Below, one piece after another: positions 44,700 through 55,400 of a stretch of 64,000 bases of DNA. The notes below the pieces were generated by a model. That model was not told the DNA's origin, did no database searches, and saw nothing but the letters and a program-made list of their open reading frames with translations. Positions within the stretch are counted from its first letter, which is position 1. Each line of letters starts with the position of its first letter. The translations under genes and the position numbers were made by a program. The stretch covers positions 744,001 to 808,000 of the forward strand of contig JASANH010001213.1 of assembly GCA_030248295.1 (NCBI GenBank), read 5' to 3'. Source of the DNA: Mesodorylaimus sp. YZB2_4. Lineage: Eukaryota > Nematoda > Enoplea > Dorylaimida > Dorylaimidae.

Positions 44700-45670
44700 G
44701 AGGTGGCTGATACGAGGTTCACCCCCACGCGTAGTAATCTCTTAGCTGCCGTGCGAAACTGATTGCTCATGGCAAAAAGCGCAAAGAAATCGACTGTTGA
44801 GCTGACTATGACGACATGTACCGCAACCCTGTTCGCCCAAAGATCAGCGGTCTCATTTGCGAATAAATCGATTAGGACTATGATGAACCTGACAGCGATT
44901 GCGAAAGTTTGACTAATCACAATGGCGCTAATGGCTTTTATGAAATTGACATCTGCATTGAATTCTGACATACGACGTTCAAGTTGCGCATCGCACTGAC
45001 TTCGCCTAGCTCGTTTAAACTTTTGCCTTTGCTTTCTAACGCCCAAAGCGAGTGCGCCGTGCAGAATAATAACCACGAACGACATGAAAATCTGTACAGC
45101 AGTCAACACAGACCAAGTTATTGGCCACACTGTGTCCCTCATGCCACAGGTTTTTAAGATCCTTGTTCTGCCTGTCCAAGAATTTTGAACGTGCGCGCCT
45201 AGCTGGGCTAAAGCAAATACAAGTGCCGCACAAACAGATGGCAGCGTCACTTGGAGGTAGGACCAAGTTTTGTAACTGATCGGACAAAATGTGGCCAGCA
45301 TTCGCTCAGTGATAACTGCGATATTCATACCCAACGACCACACTTGGGCGAACAAGACGAAAAGAAGCTCTACGCAGCAGCTCCACATATTTATGGGTTC
45401 ATCAGCTCCGACGGCGTAGCGATATATCTTGACACCCGCCAGAGTCAAATAGCTTAGTCCGATCATCGAGTCCGCAAATGAATTAATGCCCAATAGCAAA
45501 AAACATTTTGTTCTCAATCTTTTCGAAATAGTAATAGTAATTATTGTTACGACGTTTAAAGCTACAGAGAACAAGCTAGATGGGATCAAGAATACAGTCG
45601 CCCCGAGCGATAAAACAGGTGTGTTGACTGACAACGAAAGGCTAATATTTTCACTAATGGCGCTGGACAT
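44696..45670 (-). CDS. Chemoreceptor-like 7TM receptor B (324 aa)
   Basis: ATG at 45670; N-I-S glycosylation site near the start. Seven membrane segments. TM3 contains W-S-C-C-V-E and ends I-T-E-R-M-L-A-T-F-C-P-I-S-Y. The extracellular loop Cys is in K-T-C-G-M-R-D. TM7 reads S-T-V-D-F-F-A-L-F-A-M-S-N-Q-F-R in place of N-P-x-x-Y. Loop 3 is rich in Arg/Lys. Same family as the genes at 39757, 51395, 55401 and 59043 but the most diverged of them. Intronless. Its TAA stop (44698-44696) lies inside the TTAA border of a MITE. Confidence 0.85.
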   Translation of the reverse strand: MSSAISENISLSLSVNTPVLSLGATVFLIPSSLFSVALNVVTIITITISKRLRTKCFLLLGINSFADSMIGLSYLTLAGVKIYRYAVGADEPINMWSCCVELLFVLFAQVWSLGMNIAVITERMLATFCPISYKTWSYLQVTLPSVCAALVFALAQLGAHVQNSWTGRTRILKTCGMRDTVWPITWSVLTAVQIFMSFVVIILHGALALGVRKQRQKFKRARRSQCDAQLERRMSEFNADVNFIKAISAIVISQTFAIAVRFIIVLIDLFANETADLWANRVAVHVVIVSSTVDFFALFAMSNQFRTAAKRLLRVGVNLVSATS

Positions 45671-46925
45671 TTTTTTACGCTACTATCTTTCGACGCTAAC
45701 AAATACAGTATACATACTACATATGCACGAGACGCGATACCTAAGTTTGAATGTTATCAGTCTCAGCAAAGTCAAAGCTAATCGGCACGACATAAAACTT
45801 ATAGGAGGTGTAATTATGGGGTATTCGAAAGGTATTGTTTGATTACACAAGACAAATGCTTTCAGAAACTTCTAGCAAAGAGCGTTTTCGACGCTTTGGC
45901 TTTGTCACTGGGGATCTTCTTATGAATAGACCGCAATTATATTGCCGTCAGCAGGTGAATATTCTCTTTACCCACGATACAATAGCTCGCACCCATCATT
46001 ATAGATTACTAGCACTGTCCTTCCGCCGATTCAATTCGGAATTCTACGAAGAGAAATGAGCCCATAATAAGAGCTGATTCGTGTTGGCTACAAGCCGAAG
46101 ACCTTCTGCGCTGATTATTCTATGACTTCACAATCTGAGCCGTCCTATCCAGAGCCAGTATGCGATGAGGAGAGCACTTATTTATCTTTGGAAAAACATT
46201 TGCGTAGCCCTAAGAGCGATAGACAGGATAGGACAGGCTTGATGAGTGAGCTTACAAAAATTGAGAAACGTTCTATGGAACATGTCGTATGTACAGTACA
46301 GCAGTTCGAAATTTCGAGCTGTTTATGCGGTCTTGCACAATCCTTGAAGCGTCGTTACCCTGGTGAGCTAAGGCTAAACAAGGTTCCCTGCCAAAAATCA
46401 AAATTAGCACTGTACATATTTTGCGCATGCACGGAAGCCTGACGCGCGCAAAAAGCAGTCTGTCCCCTGTCTTAAAAAAAGGCTGCATTTTCAAAAATGC
46501 AAAAAGGAGATGACCTTATTACGCATTTCACTAGACGTATGTTGTCCGAAATCGCTGCGCGTCGGGGTCACCGTCAGATCTGGACTAAGGGCAGAGGCTA
46601 CTCCGATTGACTGACAAATAAAACTGCCGCGTATTTCCGACTGATTACATTGACGAATCGATATCTGTTACCGACTTTAGGGCCAACGTCAGTTTAGTGT
46701 TCAGTGTTATGAATAATGTTGTTTGCGAGTGTGCGACAGATTTTCGCTCACTTGTCGGCCGGTTCGGGCTGATCTTACAAGCGAGCGGTCCGGTCTTCAA
46801 TAGCCCAAGCCTGGAAGAAAGGCTCATTCCTGCAGAGCATCGATCGCTTAGACCCCGATCCCCCAGCAAACCCCTCAGACGTGCTTGCCGCGCCTCTCAA
46901 GGGTGCCTGTAACGGGAGTGTGCAG
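45671..46925. other. Gene-free stretch
   Basis: An ATG frame of 106 codons at 46122-46442 has no signal, domain or paralogue and is not called. Nothing else supported. Confidence 0.35.
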
Positions 46926-47543
46926 GTTCCGCACGCGCTATTGTTCGAGTGACCTGAGTCCGTTCCGCACGCGGCGTATATACTTATACTACATACACGC
47001 TAAAAGATGGGCAACGCTGACGCCTAGTAAAGTTTTTGATTAAAGTTGAAACCATGGCATTTGGAGTGCCAGAAGTTGTCCTTACTAAGTTTATTAAAAC
47101 TGAGATGGTCCGTGTTCAGTGCCCGCAAAAAAACGGGTCATTCGTAATTATTTCGCCTATCTAAGCCCCTTCATGAAGCGAATGGAATTTCGAAGTCGGT
47201 GTGGACGTGCACTACTTGCGATGAGCAAAGATTGCAAGGGCAAGGCTCTGTTACGCGGCTTCTCTGCCATTGCACTGAGCTGTATTTGTCTTATATACGG
47301 TATCGGATTGGGGACAAAGATATTGTGAACGTCTGATATCATAAACGTAATTCGGTGTTGAATGATTTTGACAAAGCTTAATATTAAAGGTAAAATCGAA
47401 ACACTTCTAAAAAATAAAACTCTTAATACGTGTATGTAGTGTACGTATATACGCTCGCCTATCTCTTAACTTCCCTGAACTATAAGTATATACGCTGCGT
47501 GTGGAACGGACTCAGATCACTCGAACAATAGCGCGTGCGGAAC
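46926..47543. mobile_element. MITE with 63-bp terminal inverted repeats
   Basis: 46926-46988 and 47481-47543 are inverted copies with three mismatches by eye. Both include GCGCTATTGTTCGAGTGA, AGTCCGTTCC and GTATATACTTATA. GTTCCGCACGCG occurs as a subterminal direct repeat in the left arm. The 490-bp centre has no credible gene. No other copy in the window. Confidence 0.65.
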
Positions 47544-48137
47544 GGACTCTCAATCCCTGCAACTGCTCCGTGCAATGATACGCTAGCCTGGCTGCTGGTC
47601 GAGTGCACTTGGTCCTAAGATGCCTGCGCTGACGAACAGTTCCACTGTCGGTGGCGCAGTTAAGACTAAGTCAACACCAGAGGATCCTTTACGAAGCATA
47701 ACGATGCACGAAGACGTCTCAGCAGTACTAGATCTTACCCACAGACAAATCCGCAGATAAACCAAGTACCTGCCATAGAGTCCACGCCTGAGCTTTTCCA
47801 GTATGAACCGAAGGAAACGACGACCGCAGAGGCCATTTAAGAGTATGCAAATCGACGTCCCTGGCTGGCGCCTGACTCGCCCCACGGTTCTGCCAGTGGG
47901 GTGGACCACATGGAGGGGTGGCTTCCCCAGAAGGGAGAGCACTAATCTCACCCGCAACCAGCAACCTGTTCTTATACTGCCCTGGCTCCTCCTCACCGAG
48001 CCAACTGCCCAAGCCACACCCCCAAGAATTCCAGGCGCCCCCAAGCGGCAATGGGCACAACACGCTTCCATCCTCCGGGAAAGACCCTCCTCGGTCGTCC
48101 GTCATGCAAGGTTGGACAAAACCCAAAACCCACCCCA
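47544..48137. other. Unassigned stretch, with a direct repeat found again 1.1 kb on
   Basis: The segment 48032-48061, CAGGCGCCCCCAAGCGGCAA and about ten more bases, recurs at 49115-49144 in the same orientation, enclosing a MITE and 0.5 kb of other sequence. GC-rich open frames on both strands show no domain. Confidence 0.35.
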
Positions 48138-48602
48138 GGGGACTGTTTCACCAAAAAGCGATTAGCAATGCTTTTAGCCAACCGCTTTAGCAATGCTTTT
48201 CCAGCAATAGATAATATCTGTGTTTCACCACGGATTGTTAAAAGCTATCGGATTTTAGCATTGCTTTTAGCTAGAAAGTTTATCCACGGAATGTGATCTT
48301 TAATGAAATTCACACCTTTCGATCAATTTCTTGAACAGCACCGTCGGTTGCTAATTTTCCATCCACCTCTTGAGCAGGGGTAAAATTCATGGCTAATTCG
48401 CCGAGATTTTAGCGATGTTTCTTGCTAGCGCGGCATACTGTAGTTTTTGGTGAAACGCGCACAGCGATTCTCGATGCTAAAATCGTTGCTAGACTAGCAA
48501 TGTCTACTGCTAGTGGCATGATTTTTGGTGAAACACAGATACGTTGCTTTTAGCGAGAAACATTGCTTTTAGCATTGCTAAAGCTGTGGTGAAACAGTAC
48601 CC
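48138..48602. mobile_element. Inverted-repeat element with ACTGTTTCACCA ends
   Basis: Left end GGGGACTGTTTCACCAAAAA, right end inverted GGGTACTGTTTCACCACAGC, followed on both sides by a TTAGCAATGC word. Inside are further GTTTCACCA words in both orientations (near 48223, 48450, 48530) and repeated TAGCATTGC/GCAATGC words, so the element looks built from inverted subunits. The GTTTCAC end recalls the elements at 3309 and 42183 but the interior differs. Confidence 0.55.
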
Positions 48603-50217
48603 AGGCGGCCCCGGACGTCTGCGGATTTCCTAAACTCCTATCCTGAAAAGTGCACGCAAAATATATTGTAAAAACATTAAAAAAACGCACTGGCATGAAT
48701 AATGAAAGTGGTATAACTATAAAGAATAAAAATACGAGGATTAAAATAATTGGTCAAGCTATTGATTAGGATATCACGATCCTCTGTTCAAGCTAGAATA
48801 AAGATATAAATTAAAATATTATGAAAATAAGATGAGCAAAACAACAAAACACCCACGATACCAACCCGAATCCATAATGCTCACACACTGGCGCTTCCAC
48901 TCCGCGCCATCTACGACTCCACGCACTATACCTCCCTAGCCGGTCAATCGCAGGGTATGTGACGGCGGCGTCGCACTTCTCCACTCTCTGAAAATTCCAA
49001 ACGGTCTCGATGCAGTCGAGGGCTGTCGAAGCTGCTGGACTTTGCCTCCGGTCTACGTTGTAATGGCGGCGAACTTCGGGCTGGTCAATGTCCTTGCGCT
49101 TCGTGGCTGCGTGGCAGGCGCCCCCAAGCGGCAATGGTCACAACATCAGAGTAAAATCTTGAATGTGAGCCTGTTAGATTATACCTTCGTTCGGTGAAAT
49201 GGCCGCCCAGACAGCTGCTCACATTTGGATCGGCCATCCGAATTGATACTCAAGTATCTAGACACCCTATGACTTTAGTAATATTTTAAGAAATTCCCAT
49301 TGACGAAGTGACAGAGAAGAATGTTTTGCAAGAAAAACCAGCTTCGTCTGTTATGCTCCGCGGAAAATAAGAAAGAATCACGAAATCTCGATCATGAAAG
49401 GCATATTCACGTTTTCACTACAGCCGGATTTGTACGTAAAAATGCCAAGGTTCCTTGAAGAAAATGGTTTCTTGCGACACAGCCTCTTTTTTATCAGGCG
49501 AGGATAGAAGTTAATTTAGAAATCGACTTTTGCACTGCGTTTGGAAACGAATGTCATCACGAGCTCACTCGTCATGGACATCATAAAGACAGCTTTCGCT
49601 CAATTCATGGCATGGGCCACCAGAATCCGGTGGGATTTTTTCGCCGTGTTTGACTCACACGTTACTGTAGTGGCCCAGAATTGATAATGTTCGCTGCCTT
49701 GTCTTGAGGTTGATTAGGTTCGGTGCCTTAAAAAGTTTTTACTTTCATTTTTGCTAGAAGCGAGATTATATTATTTTTATCCATGAACGTCTTCCCTTTT
49801 CTCCGCTTCCTCACCGAGACGCTTCGTTCTATCACCTCTGGCAACACTAGCAACTTTTCTTACATCGAAAGTACTTGTGAGGACGTTTGCAAAGGTGAGC
49901 ATACGGATAAAATGACATGACATACACTCATGTGAGGTTGTGCGTCCCGTAGCTTGTGATGCAAAAGGCTACTCAGGTACCCGGTTAAGAATTTAGTGCA
50001 ACAGATCATGATGAGCGAGTCGTTAATATGTTTAGGGTCGACATAAAATACATTTTAGCTCGACACGTGAACAATTACAGAGGCTTAATGAATAAGCATG
50101 CTTCTCACCGACACTCGCTAAGACATTTCGAATCCCCGGTATGTAGTTCAAATAGTATGTACTTTGACACCGATAATACTATAGTTATAAATTTCTTGAA
50201 GTGTCGTTCTCGAAATA
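48603..50217. other. Gene-free stretch
   Basis: The minus-strand open frame at 48811-49134 begins in the direct repeat and has no domain. A short plus-strand frame from ATG 49783 ends at a donor-like GTGAGC (49893) with two Cys; too weak to call an exon. Confidence 0.35.
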
Positions 50218-51000
50218 CGTCATCCGGGGCTATTTCGGACCAGCGGGGCAATTTCGGAAAAAAAATGCAAGTAGCCTTTGACAGTACCCCGACAGAGAGT
50301 GTCACCGCAGAGCTTGGTCGTTTTACATGCCATTCTGTAGCTAAAACTCTATTTTATCAAAACCGAGCGCTGTGCGCCGCCTAAAAGTCAGATACAGTAA
50401 GAAAACACAACCTATAACAACCTATAAAAATTTCAGGGAATTTTCTGGCTGCAAACTTTTTCTCGCGTTTGGGCTACAGATGAATGTGATAGATGAAATT
50501 GGGTTTTTGACAGTCTCTCCTCCTAAGTTGCTTGGCTTTCTTATCTTTCTGGCCTACCTTCTCCAGAGAGCCCTATGTCAATAATTTGAGAGGCGAAATT
50601 TTTATTTCCCAAGGGTCCCCCCTTTGAAATCAAAAATTTTCACTTTCATAATTAGGTGCTGTAGGTAAAAAAATTTGGCTTTTTTCTACAAAGTGCGAGT
50701 GCTGAACCTAACTATTTCACTTTTTTTCAGTATCCCGACATCGATTCACGAGTGCGCTTCGTCTAGCATAGGTCATCCGAAATAGCCCCATCCTTGGGTA
50801 ATTTCGGATGCTAGCAGTTTTTGACAAAAAACTTCTTCCAGGTGCACTCAAAAAGATTTTTCACGCAGTATTTCGATTCTTCAACATCTTAGCATTCCAC
50901 TGATGCATTGAATTACAGGTTTCATGGATTTTTTGGTTAGATATTCGATAATGATTGTAGCGCAGTAGGGAGAAAACGTCCGAAATAGCCCCGGATGACG
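50218..51000. mobile_element. Element with perfect 23-bp terminal inverted repeats
   Basis: 50218-50240 (CGTCATCCGGGGCTATTTCG and three more bases) is the exact reverse complement of 50978-51000. A second, inner pair of ATTTCGGA/TCCGAAAT words lies at about 50250 and 50770-50810. No transposase; miniature non-autonomous element likely. Confidence 0.7.
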
Positions 51001-51394
51001 GTGCTTATTTACATTTCAACAAAACATTCATTCTTGAAATCTCATGCAGCTTGAAATTGCGAAAGACCATTTTATAAGGACTTGAAGACCTACAGTATGT
51101 ATCAGCGTCTCCATGATGCAGCACTCACCCAATGGTAATACCTCCCCTGTAAGTGCGCACCCTGCGTGAATGGCACCACCTTAACCCGCCTAGGCTACGA
51201 CCCTGGTCCTGGTATGAGTGTTGCAGCCACACAAAGCACGCAGCGCTTCGAAAATGATATTTTTATGACAAAATTCGCATCCACGAAAGCTTTTATCATT
51301 TATTAAAAACACAACTTGCGATAAACTGCGTTAAAATGGCCTTAAATGTCCGGGGCTACATAGCCTATGTATCAACGGCACCACGACGCAGCAT

Positions 51395-52378
51395 TCACCG
51401 AGTGGTTGTGGTGACTGAGACACTATTTACCCCTACTCGAAACGCTTTCTTGGTCGCGTCACGAAACTGAGTACTCATTGTGAGCAAAGAAAAGAAATCG
51501 ATAGTTGAACTGAGCACGACAACATGGGCGCCCATACGATTGGCCACAGTAGCAATTGATTCACTCGTCAAAGCGTCTACGAGACACAAACTGAATCTGA
51601 CGGCAATCGTGCAGCTTTGCGTGACCACTATGGCGCTAACAGCCTTGATAAACTTCATATCCGATTCGAACTTGGCCATCTCACGTCGTACACTTTCATG
51701 GTTGGACGATTGACTTCGAGCAGCTTGAAGCTTTTTCTTTTGTTTTCGAACACCATGAGCCAGCAAGCCGTGCAACCCGCAAACCCCAAAGGACACAGTG
51801 ATTTGGACTACAGTCAACACCGACCAACTCAACAGCGACACGGTATCTTCTACTCCGCAAATGCGCACAGTTCTGAACCTGCCCTTCCAAGAACTTGCAA
51901 CATGGACACCCAACTGGGACAAAGCGAACACAAGGGACGCGAGGACAAGCGGGACAGTGACTTGACGATAGGACCAGTGCTTGTACCTGATTGGACAAAA
52001 CATGGCCAGGACCCGTTCCGTGACCAGAGCTATATTCATGCCGAGAGACCACATTTGGGCAAATATGAGGAAAGCTACTTCCAAACAACAACGCCACATG
52101 CTCATCAGTTCACCCCTCCCTTGGAAATGGCGGGATATTCTGAGCACACTCGTCGCCAGGTAACTCCCACCGACAAGGGAGTCCGCAAAGGCGTTGATTG
52201 AGAGGAGGACAAAACATTTCGTGCGCAGAGATTTCGATGACAGAATGATGAAAACAGTGATCAGGTTGAACACAAATGAAAATGCGCTGGCTGGGATCAT
52301 AAGAAAATTAGGGACCAAGGTGATCTTGATTAAATACGCGGACTGTTGCAAATCGTCCGTGGTTTCGTTAGCGGCCAT
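51395..52378 (-). CDS. Chemoreceptor-like 7TM receptor A2 (327 aa)
   Basis: ATG at 52378, N-E-T glycosylation site at residue 4. Layout as receptor A1: E-R in V-T-E-R-V-L-A-M-F-C-P-I-R-Y, loop Cys in R-I-C-G-V-E-D, and S-T-I-D-F-F-S-L-L-T-M-S-T-Q-F-R at the end of TM7. Long stretches of the DNA are nearly identical to 39.8-40.7 kb, but TM5 to loop 3 and the last residues differ clearly. Intronless. Lies 11 kb from A1, with receptor B between them. Orphan receptor; signalling through G proteins is expected from the class, not shown. Confidence 0.86.
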   Translation of the reverse strand: MAANETTDDLQQSAYLIKITLVPNFLMIPASAFSFVFNLITVFIILSSKSLRTKCFVLLSINAFADSLVGGSYLATSVLRISRHFQGRGELMSMWRCCLEVAFLIFAQMWSLGMNIALVTERVLAMFCPIRYKHWSYRQVTVPLVLASLVFALSQLGVHVASSWKGRFRTVRICGVEDTVSLLSWSVLTVVQITVSFGVCGLHGLLAHGVRKQKKKLQAARSQSSNHESVRREMAKFESDMKFIKAVSAIVVTQSCTIAVRFSLCLVDALTSESIATVANRMGAHVVVLSSTIDFFSLLTMSTQFRDATKKAFRVGVNSVSVTTTTR

Positions 52379-53489
52379 GACCTGACTGAAAAATCAAATT
52401 ATTGCTCTCTTCGCAATGACCTTCTGGAAAATAAGTTGGTAACGCGACTTCTGCTCCAGCATGTCTTGCGAGCGAACTGATTACTGGCTTGGTACCACTG
52501 GTTTTAAATAGTAAGACTAGCATAATGGGTTAGAAAAGTTATCATTAGTGAGGTTGTTTGGATTTTTCGCGCCCACTGAAAAATCGAATCGGTTGCATAT
52601 CGAAGATTATAATTAGCACCTGGCACTGATTATCGTTTTTCACGGCTCTACATTGATAGTGCCGTTGATGATATCTGAATGAAACCTCAGCAGTACTTAA
52701 TCAACTCTTGTCTTCACCCCCGCATGTCCCTTACTAGTGCAGTAGACTCGTCCGAGCCTGAGCAAAAGTCTGTCAGCGATAGTTGCTAATTATAGAAAGC
52801 AGTACAAGCAGCATTTCCGATAGTCTTTGAAGGCCAAGTCTTGCAAAGCACTTTGCATGTCTGAATTATTCACCACATTTTTCCAAAGTGGGTGAAGATT
52901 TTTTTGGCAGCAGTCCTGACTCAAGTTATGTACGTATGACTTCATGTTTTGGTTTTTTTTCTGGTCAGCTGTTTTCTAGGAGATTCTCGACTCCGATGCC
53001 ATCGCCAGTTAGTGCCTATTTTTTTGTCATGCGGGGTGCGTTGGAAGTGATCAAAATGTGCTGAAAAGTGAAATATGATCAAAATGTACTGATGGCGAGA
53101 TACTGTATTTGTAATTGTATATACAAAGCTCCTTATTAGTTATTAGCGAACTTTCGTTCAGGCTAACAATAAAGGCAATTTTGCTACACCAATACTTCAC
53201 GACGGGCGGAGGTGGAGAAACAGTTGCTTCTTTTAAAGCTTTACTATGTTCGACTACAGCATAATCGACGGCGTAACGAATCTGGCATTGATTCTCGGAT
53301 CCACACTGATTACGCCGCTCATTATGATCTAAAGATAAATAACAAAAACCCAAACTAAGCAGGTATTTCTCAACCTTTGCCCGTCGTAGTTATCGCAAGA
53401 TTGTCTGAACTGGCTTTGAACCGAATCATGCAGCGAGATCTTTGACAACTGCCCAGATACCAGGAGGGGAGGGGGAACTGAAACGATTT
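52379..53489. other. Gene-free stretch
   Basis: Holds a short duplicated word (TGATCAAAATGTGCTGA and TGATCAAAATGTACTGA near 53048 and 53075). No gene supported. Confidence 0.4.
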
Positions 53490-53645
53490 CACGGATATGC
53501 AAGTTTCGACACTGGCTTTCACACTTTGAAATACTGATAATTCTTAAGTTACAGTAGAATACAAACCACTTTTATTTCGCGAAAATTCAACGTTCAAACA
53601 ATCACAAAATATACCTCATTGATTAAGCACAGAGGAAATTTGCAG

Positions 53646-54146
53646 CTACAACGCTCTCAAAGCCATCAATGCAGCAAGCACCAGCCCACTCCAAACAATC
53701 ACCGATGTAGCTCCACTGACGCCGCATACGCATTTGGTACGAGGCATATTGATTGACTTATCTTTGATCGAGCACTCCACGCTGGGATTGAGGCAGTTGT
53801 CTTTGCAGCACCCAATAAAATTTGAACATTGATCTTTTCCAGATAACTCGTTTCTGGCCGCTTGGACGGCACATTTTTCTTCGACGTAAGTCAGTGGGCT
53901 GCAAATGCAAGTGACCGAGTGGCTGTTGATACCAGATGTTTGGCAATCAGCCTGTGCCAAGTGCCTAGCACCACATAAATTCTTGCAGCAACTAATAAAT
54001 TGCTGACAGTTGTCTAAATTTTTTGGTGAAAGACCAATCAAGTCTTGTCGACATTCTTCGGTTGCTTGCAGACTGAGTAAATCGAGGGCTGCTGAAGTGC
54101 TCATAATACAAATTAAGACGAGCAAAACAAATATCTGCTTTTTCAT
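53646..54146 (-). CDS. Two-module eight-cysteine secreted/GPI-type protein (166 aa), copy 2
   Basis: ATG at 54146, signal peptide residues 1-20, two modules with the same spacing as the gene at 35630 (C-x14-C-x2-F-x2-CC-x3-C-x9-C-x11-C-x-C and C-x14-C-x2-F-x2-CC-x3-C-x6-C-x13-C-x-C), and a hydrophobic C-terminus. Sequence is nearly identical to that gene except for about ten residues. Both flanks are duplicated as well (about 53490 to 54600), showing a recent segmental duplication. AATAAA on the minus strand near 53571 is a possible poly(A) signal. Confidence 0.82.
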   Translation of the reverse strand: MKKQIFVLLVLICIMSTSAALDLLSLQATEECRQDLIGLSPKNLDNCQQFISCCKNLCGARHLAQADCQTSGINSHSVTCICSPLTYVEEKCAVQAARNELSGKDQCSNFIGCCKDNCLNPSVECSIKDKSINMPRTKCVCGVSGATSVIVWSGLVLAALMALRAL

Positions 54147-54599
54147 TTTAGATAAAAAAAGGAGGCAACGCGCTGACTGATTTGCTCTTTAAACGAGACA
54201 AGACGCCAGGATGAAGAACTCAAAAATACTAGGAACTATGGGCTAAGGTGTGAGTGCTTGACGTGCGTGTTTATTCCTTTGACTGAAAATTCCATACGAA
54301 TTACAATGCAAGAAAGATAACTGGTTTGAAACCTTGAAATTGTCTGTTGTCCCTATTCGCCACCAAGGTGTCACGATTGTATCACAAGTTTTCAAATTTC
54401 TCTCATAAAGAATGTAGCCAGCCAAGGTCGTAGATCCCGTGCCATGCACTATTGTCTTTTTGATCTGTTCATAGTTTTCAGACGCTGTTTCAGGCACCTT
54501 CGTCGCAAACAATTTCCAGCCATTCTTTTTGTTTGTCTAGGGTGGTCGTCGTATGCCGTCATAATTTCGCGCGAATGAGACGCAGAAAAGCTCGAGATC

Positions 54600-55400
54600 T
54601 CGTTAGCGTCAAACACGAAACAAAATTCGAGCTGATGTGTCTGATGAGTTTATTGAAAAATAAGAGCACCTATAGCTTCTGGGGTATTTATTGGATATCC
54701 TTGGCTTCAGGAGTAGAAACATGACGCATCTTTTGCCAGCCTAAAATGCTATTAACGCTTCAGAACATCGGGCCTACCCATACTTACTGTACGATCCAGT
54801 AGGCGACAATCTTTCAAAAGCGACGAACAAGATACCGAAAATGCTAAATTTCATACCTCGTGATATAGAACTTCTATCATTCCAGAATTTTTTTTAGGCG
54901 GACACATAGATCATATTTGGCAACACAAGGTGAGGTGTGCGTATCAAACGTAATAGACAAATTCAGACACAAAATTAGACAAACAGGTTCTAGTGACACA
55001 GCCTGATGTCCCTGACCAAAGGGCAGAGAAAGGAGCTGATATTTGTCAAATGCCCTTAACTTTGTAAAACCTAAGGGATCCCTCCTGTTTTTTATTACGT
55101 TACGCAAGAATACTCTAGCTCCTCTTGTTTTTACGTGGTAAAGCTAAAGTTGGCAAGCTGACACCAGATGGCTTTACAAAATCTGCACTACACTAGCAGT
55201 TCACAAAGGATTCACAGATAAACACTACCTGCCTATTAGTGCTTGTTGAACATCCGGCCACCTTCAGTTACGAAACCCATCAAAATTTATTATTACTTTT
55301 TGTCAATTTCTCCAACATTCAAGATGCAGTCAATGAGAAAGAAACACATCCAAGAGATGGAGTATTTCAAATCACACTCATAAACACCGCGGCTGGTCAT
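54600..55400. other. Gene-free stretch
   Basis: Between the duplicated 5' flank of the cysteine-rich gene and the next receptor; nothing supported. Confidence 0.4.

Noticed and set aside
46122-46442. 106-codon ATG frame
   Set aside because: No signal, domain, paralogue or splice evidence; length alone is not enough.
49783-49892. Short exon ending at a GTGAGC donor
   Set aside because: No matching acceptor exon or homologue was found downstream.
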